From positions 1 through 6,947 of the forward strand of contig DATDGR010000293.1 in the NCBI GenBank assembly GCA_036521995.1: a stretch of 6,947 nucleotides of DNA, given 5' to 3'. Each line of letters starts with the position of its first letter. The stretch's first letter is position 1. Origin of the DNA: Gp13-AA77 sp036521995 (lineage in GTDB: Bacteria > Acidobacteriota > Terriglobia > UBA7540). This document shows positions 5,495-6,947 of this stretch, piece by piece. The notes beneath the pieces were generated by a model, which was not told where the DNA came from, did not search any database, and saw only the letters and a program-made list of their open reading frames with translations. A program made the translations under genes and the position numbers.

Positions 5495-6484
5495 ATGGAA
5501 ACTCCGCTTGGCGCTGACGCCACCATGAAAGCTGCCGCAATCGACCGGTTTGGTCCGGCGGCGGTCCTCACGCTCCATACTCTCCTGGTGCCCCAACCCG
5601 GCCCGAACGAGGTGCTGATCGCGCTCCACGTGGCCGGCGTCGGGGTGTGGGACGCGTTGATACGAAACGGGTCCTGGCAGCCGGTGGGTCCTCCTAATTT
5701 TCCGGTTGTCCCTGGGACCGATGGAGCCGGAGTGGTGGTGGCAAAAGGGGCGCGCGTAACCCGCTTTAACATCGGCGAACGCGTGTACGCCTCGGAGTAT
5801 GACAATCCGAAGGGCGGATTTTACGCGGAGTACGTGGCGGTGAAGGCCGAGCACGTGGCCCGCGTCCCGGCGCGGCTCGATTTCCTGCAGGCGGGCGCCG
5901 TGGCCACCACGGGCCTGACGGCGCTGCAGGGGATCGATGACGCCCTGCGCTTGCGGCGCGGAGAGACTCTGTTCATCTACGGGGCGTCAGGCGCGGTGGG
6001 GACGCTGGCGGTTCAGTGTGCCAAGGCGCGGCGGGCGCGGGTACTGGCAACGGCCTCCGGCCAGGAAGGCGCGGCGCTGATTCAACAGCTCGGGGCCGAC
6101 GCCGTGATCAATGGCCGGCGCAGCGACGCTTGCGAACGGCTCCGGGAACTTGCGCCCGGCGGCGTCGACGCCGCCCTGGTCCTAGCCAACGGCCGCTGGC
6201 TTGACGCCTTGCTCGGCCTCGTCCGCGTCGGTGGACGGGTGGCGTATCCCAACGGCGTGGAGCCGGCGCCGCGGCGCCGTCGCGGGATTCGCCTGCTGGC
6301 TTACGACGCCGTGGCCGGCACGCGTGAGTTCGCAAGGTTGCAGCGGGCGGTGACTGCGGCCAAACTGCAAGTCCCGGTGGCGAGGGTCTATCCGCTGGCG
6401 CTAGCGTCGAAGGCACACTCGCGGCTGGAACGCGGACACGTCTTGGGCAGAATCGTGCTTCAGGTGCGGAGCGAGGAGGACTAA
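5495..6484 (+). CDS. MDR-superfamily NADP-dependent oxidoreductase (quinone-oxidoreductase-like)
   Basis: A 329-residue zinc-independent medium-chain dehydrogenase/reductase, the class of NADPH:quinone oxidoreductases and enoyl reductases, expected to be cytoplasmic. The GroES-like N-terminal domain (about 11-135) opens with MKAAAIDRFG (11-20) and contains VPGTDGAGVV (72-81) and FNIGERVYA (91-99). The Rossmann domain (about 136-275) has TTGLTAL (138-144) and the dinucleotide-binding loop GASGAVG (163-169), usually GASGGVG in this class. Only two cysteines are present (C175, C213), so the structural zinc lobe of alcohol dehydrogenases is absent. HVLGRIVLQV near the C-terminus is the normal family ending. 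The Shine-Dalgarno places the start 10 codons upstream of the usual family start, adding METPLGADAT. It stands alone on the plus strand with its own promoter. The natural substrate cannot be told. Confidence 0.9.
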   Translation: METPLGADATMKAAAIDRFGPAAVLTLHTLLVPQPGPNEVLIALHVAGVGVWDALIRNGSWQPVGPPNFPVVPGTDGAGVVVAKGARVTRFNIGERVYASEYDNPKGGFYAEYVAVKAEHVARVPARLDFLQAGAVATTGLTALQGIDDALRLRRGETLFIYGASGAVGTLAVQCAKARRARVLATASGQEGAALIQQLGADAVINGRRSDACERLRELAPGGVDAALVLANGRWLDALLGLVRVGGRVAYPNGVEPAPRRRRGIRLLAYDAVAGTREFARLQRAVTAAKLQVPVARVYPLALASKAHSRLERGHVLGRIVLQVRSEED

Positions 6485-6669
6485 GCGACGGGTGCGCAGG
6501 CGATAGGACAGGCCAGAATCCCATTGACACGCCCTCGGCACCTGGCCGTTCACGATCGCCGCCTGCCTAGGGGTTGGCTAATCGCAAGGTACCATGTGGG
6601 CGGCACCCGCGTCTGCGGGCTGGTTAAGGCGCCATCGGTGCCGAAAGCTCCCCGTCCGGCTATCCGTGA
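6485..6669. other. Intergenic region after the oxidoreductase
   Basis: No supported gene. The one clear structure is a perfect CCCGC/GCGGG hairpin with a 4-nt loop (6606-6619), without a T tract. It lies over 120 nt after the oxidoreductase stop codon, too far and too tail-less to call a terminator. Confidence 0.4.
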
Positions 6670-6804
6670 TCAGATGATCGACTCGAGGTCCTTCAAGGCG
6701 CGATCGCCAATGTAGAGGAGCCGGTGAAGAAACCTGAACTTGTTACCCGTGCCTACCACAATGTACTTGGGGTCCAAGGACTTTTGGTCGTATGCAAGAT
6801 TATA
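6670..6804 (-). pseudogene. C-terminal fragment of an unidentified gene next to an insertion sequence
   Basis: Read on the minus strand, a 44-codon frame ends at TGA (6672-6670) and looks like genuine protein. It contains LDPKYIVVGTGNKFRFLHRL followed by LYIGDRALKDLESII, with balanced hydrophobic and charged residues and mostly G/C third positions. There is no ATG or Shine-Dalgarno; the frame is closed upstream by a TGA at 6828-6826. It lies directly beside the transposase end, on the same strand but in another frame. The simplest reading is the 3' end of a host gene cut by the insertion, its 5' part lying beyond the window. I do not recognise the family. An alternative is a short independent peptide starting at TTG 6777. 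Confidence 0.45.
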
Positions 6805-6947
6805 AGAGTGACTCGTCAGAAGAATTCATGGGTAAGCTCCGGCTCCGGCAACTTGCCAAGTGAGTGATAGAGTGCAAGTTCTAGAACGCGGAAGGTGCGA
6901 AAGCCGTACGATTTTCTCATGGTGAGTTTGGCTTTGTTGTTCAGACC
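6786..6947 (-). mobile_element. ISL3-family insertion sequence, transposase 3' end and terminus (partial)
   Basis: The transposase tail identifies the element; the rest lies beyond the right edge. The terminus near 6786 is a guess: from there, the plus strand reads GGTCGTATGCAAGATTATAA, which has the GG start and style of ISL3 terminal repeats. The other end is not in the window, so the inverted repeat cannot be confirmed. ISL3 elements make 8-bp target duplications; if the end is right, the duplicated bases would be GGACTTTT (6778-6785). Confidence 0.5.
6816..6947 (-). CDS. ISL3-family transposase, C-terminal 43 residues (cut by window edge)
   Basis: Minus-strand frame open from the window edge to TGA at 6818-6816. 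The peptide starts GLNNKAKLTMRKSYGFRTFR and continues VLELALYHSLGKLPEPELTH before ending EFF. This matches the well-conserved end of ISL3-type transposases: an N-N-K-AK motif after the DDE catalytic core, then the KSYGFR-F segment, then LYHSLG-LPEPE-TH. The full protein is typically about 400 residues, so nine tenths of it, including the catalytic residues, is outside the window and intactness cannot be judged. No frameshift or internal stop is seen in this part. Confidence 0.85.
   Translation of the reverse strand, partial: GLNNKAKLTMRKSYGFRTFRVLELALYHSLGKLPEPELTHEFF

Noticed and set aside
1..6947. CRISPR arrays, tRNA genes, prophage or toxin-antitoxin modules.
   Set aside because: No regularly spaced repeats, no tRNA arms and no recognisable proteins of these classes were found on either strand.

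Overview
The window is GC-rich bacterial chromosome. Its gene repertoire fits a soil Acidobacteriota-type organism: a short cold-shock protein without the usual KWF tryptophan, a family 5 uracil-DNA glycosylase, a secreted seven-blade lactonase-like propeller, and a membrane-anchored coiled-coil protein with an Ala/Pro-rich N-terminus. That placement is inferred from protein style only; no rRNA or other taxonomic marker is present. No tRNA, rRNA, CRISPR array, phage module or defence system was found.

Layout, left to right. On the minus strand lie a cold-shock-domain protein (74-280), with its own good promoter, and a Fe-S family 5 uracil-DNA glycosylase (451-1152). A divergent regulatory region (1153-1412) carries hairpins and a good plus-strand promoter for a secreted beta-propeller (1413-2672). 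This propeller converges on an EVE-domain protein (minus, 2840-3244), and the gap between them holds two strong hairpins, one a likely two-way terminator. Upstream of the EVE gene on the same strand is a 327-residue inner-membrane coiled-coil protein of unknown function (3322-4305); the two are probably cotranscribed.

A noncoding stretch of about 1.2 kb (4306-5494) follows. It contains an AT-rich block with a terminator-like hairpin, a G-rich tract and a 5-bp tandem repeat, with no gene I can support. Then comes an MDR-superfamily quinone-oxidoreductase-like enzyme (plus, 5495-6484) with a clear Shine-Dalgarno and -10 box. The right edge holds the last 43 codons of an ISL3-type transposase (minus, 6816-6947). 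Next to it is a short coding-like tail (minus, 6670-6804), probably the 3' remnant of a host gene split by the insertion sequence.

These genes do not form a single pathway. They read as ordinary housekeeping and accessory genes: nucleic-acid maintenance (CSD, UDG, EVE), an envelope protein, a secreted propeller and an oxidoreductase. I see no convincing new multi-gene system. The points most worth a second look are the orphan coiled-coil membrane protein, the large structured intergenic region, and the insertion-sequence junction with the truncated gene.
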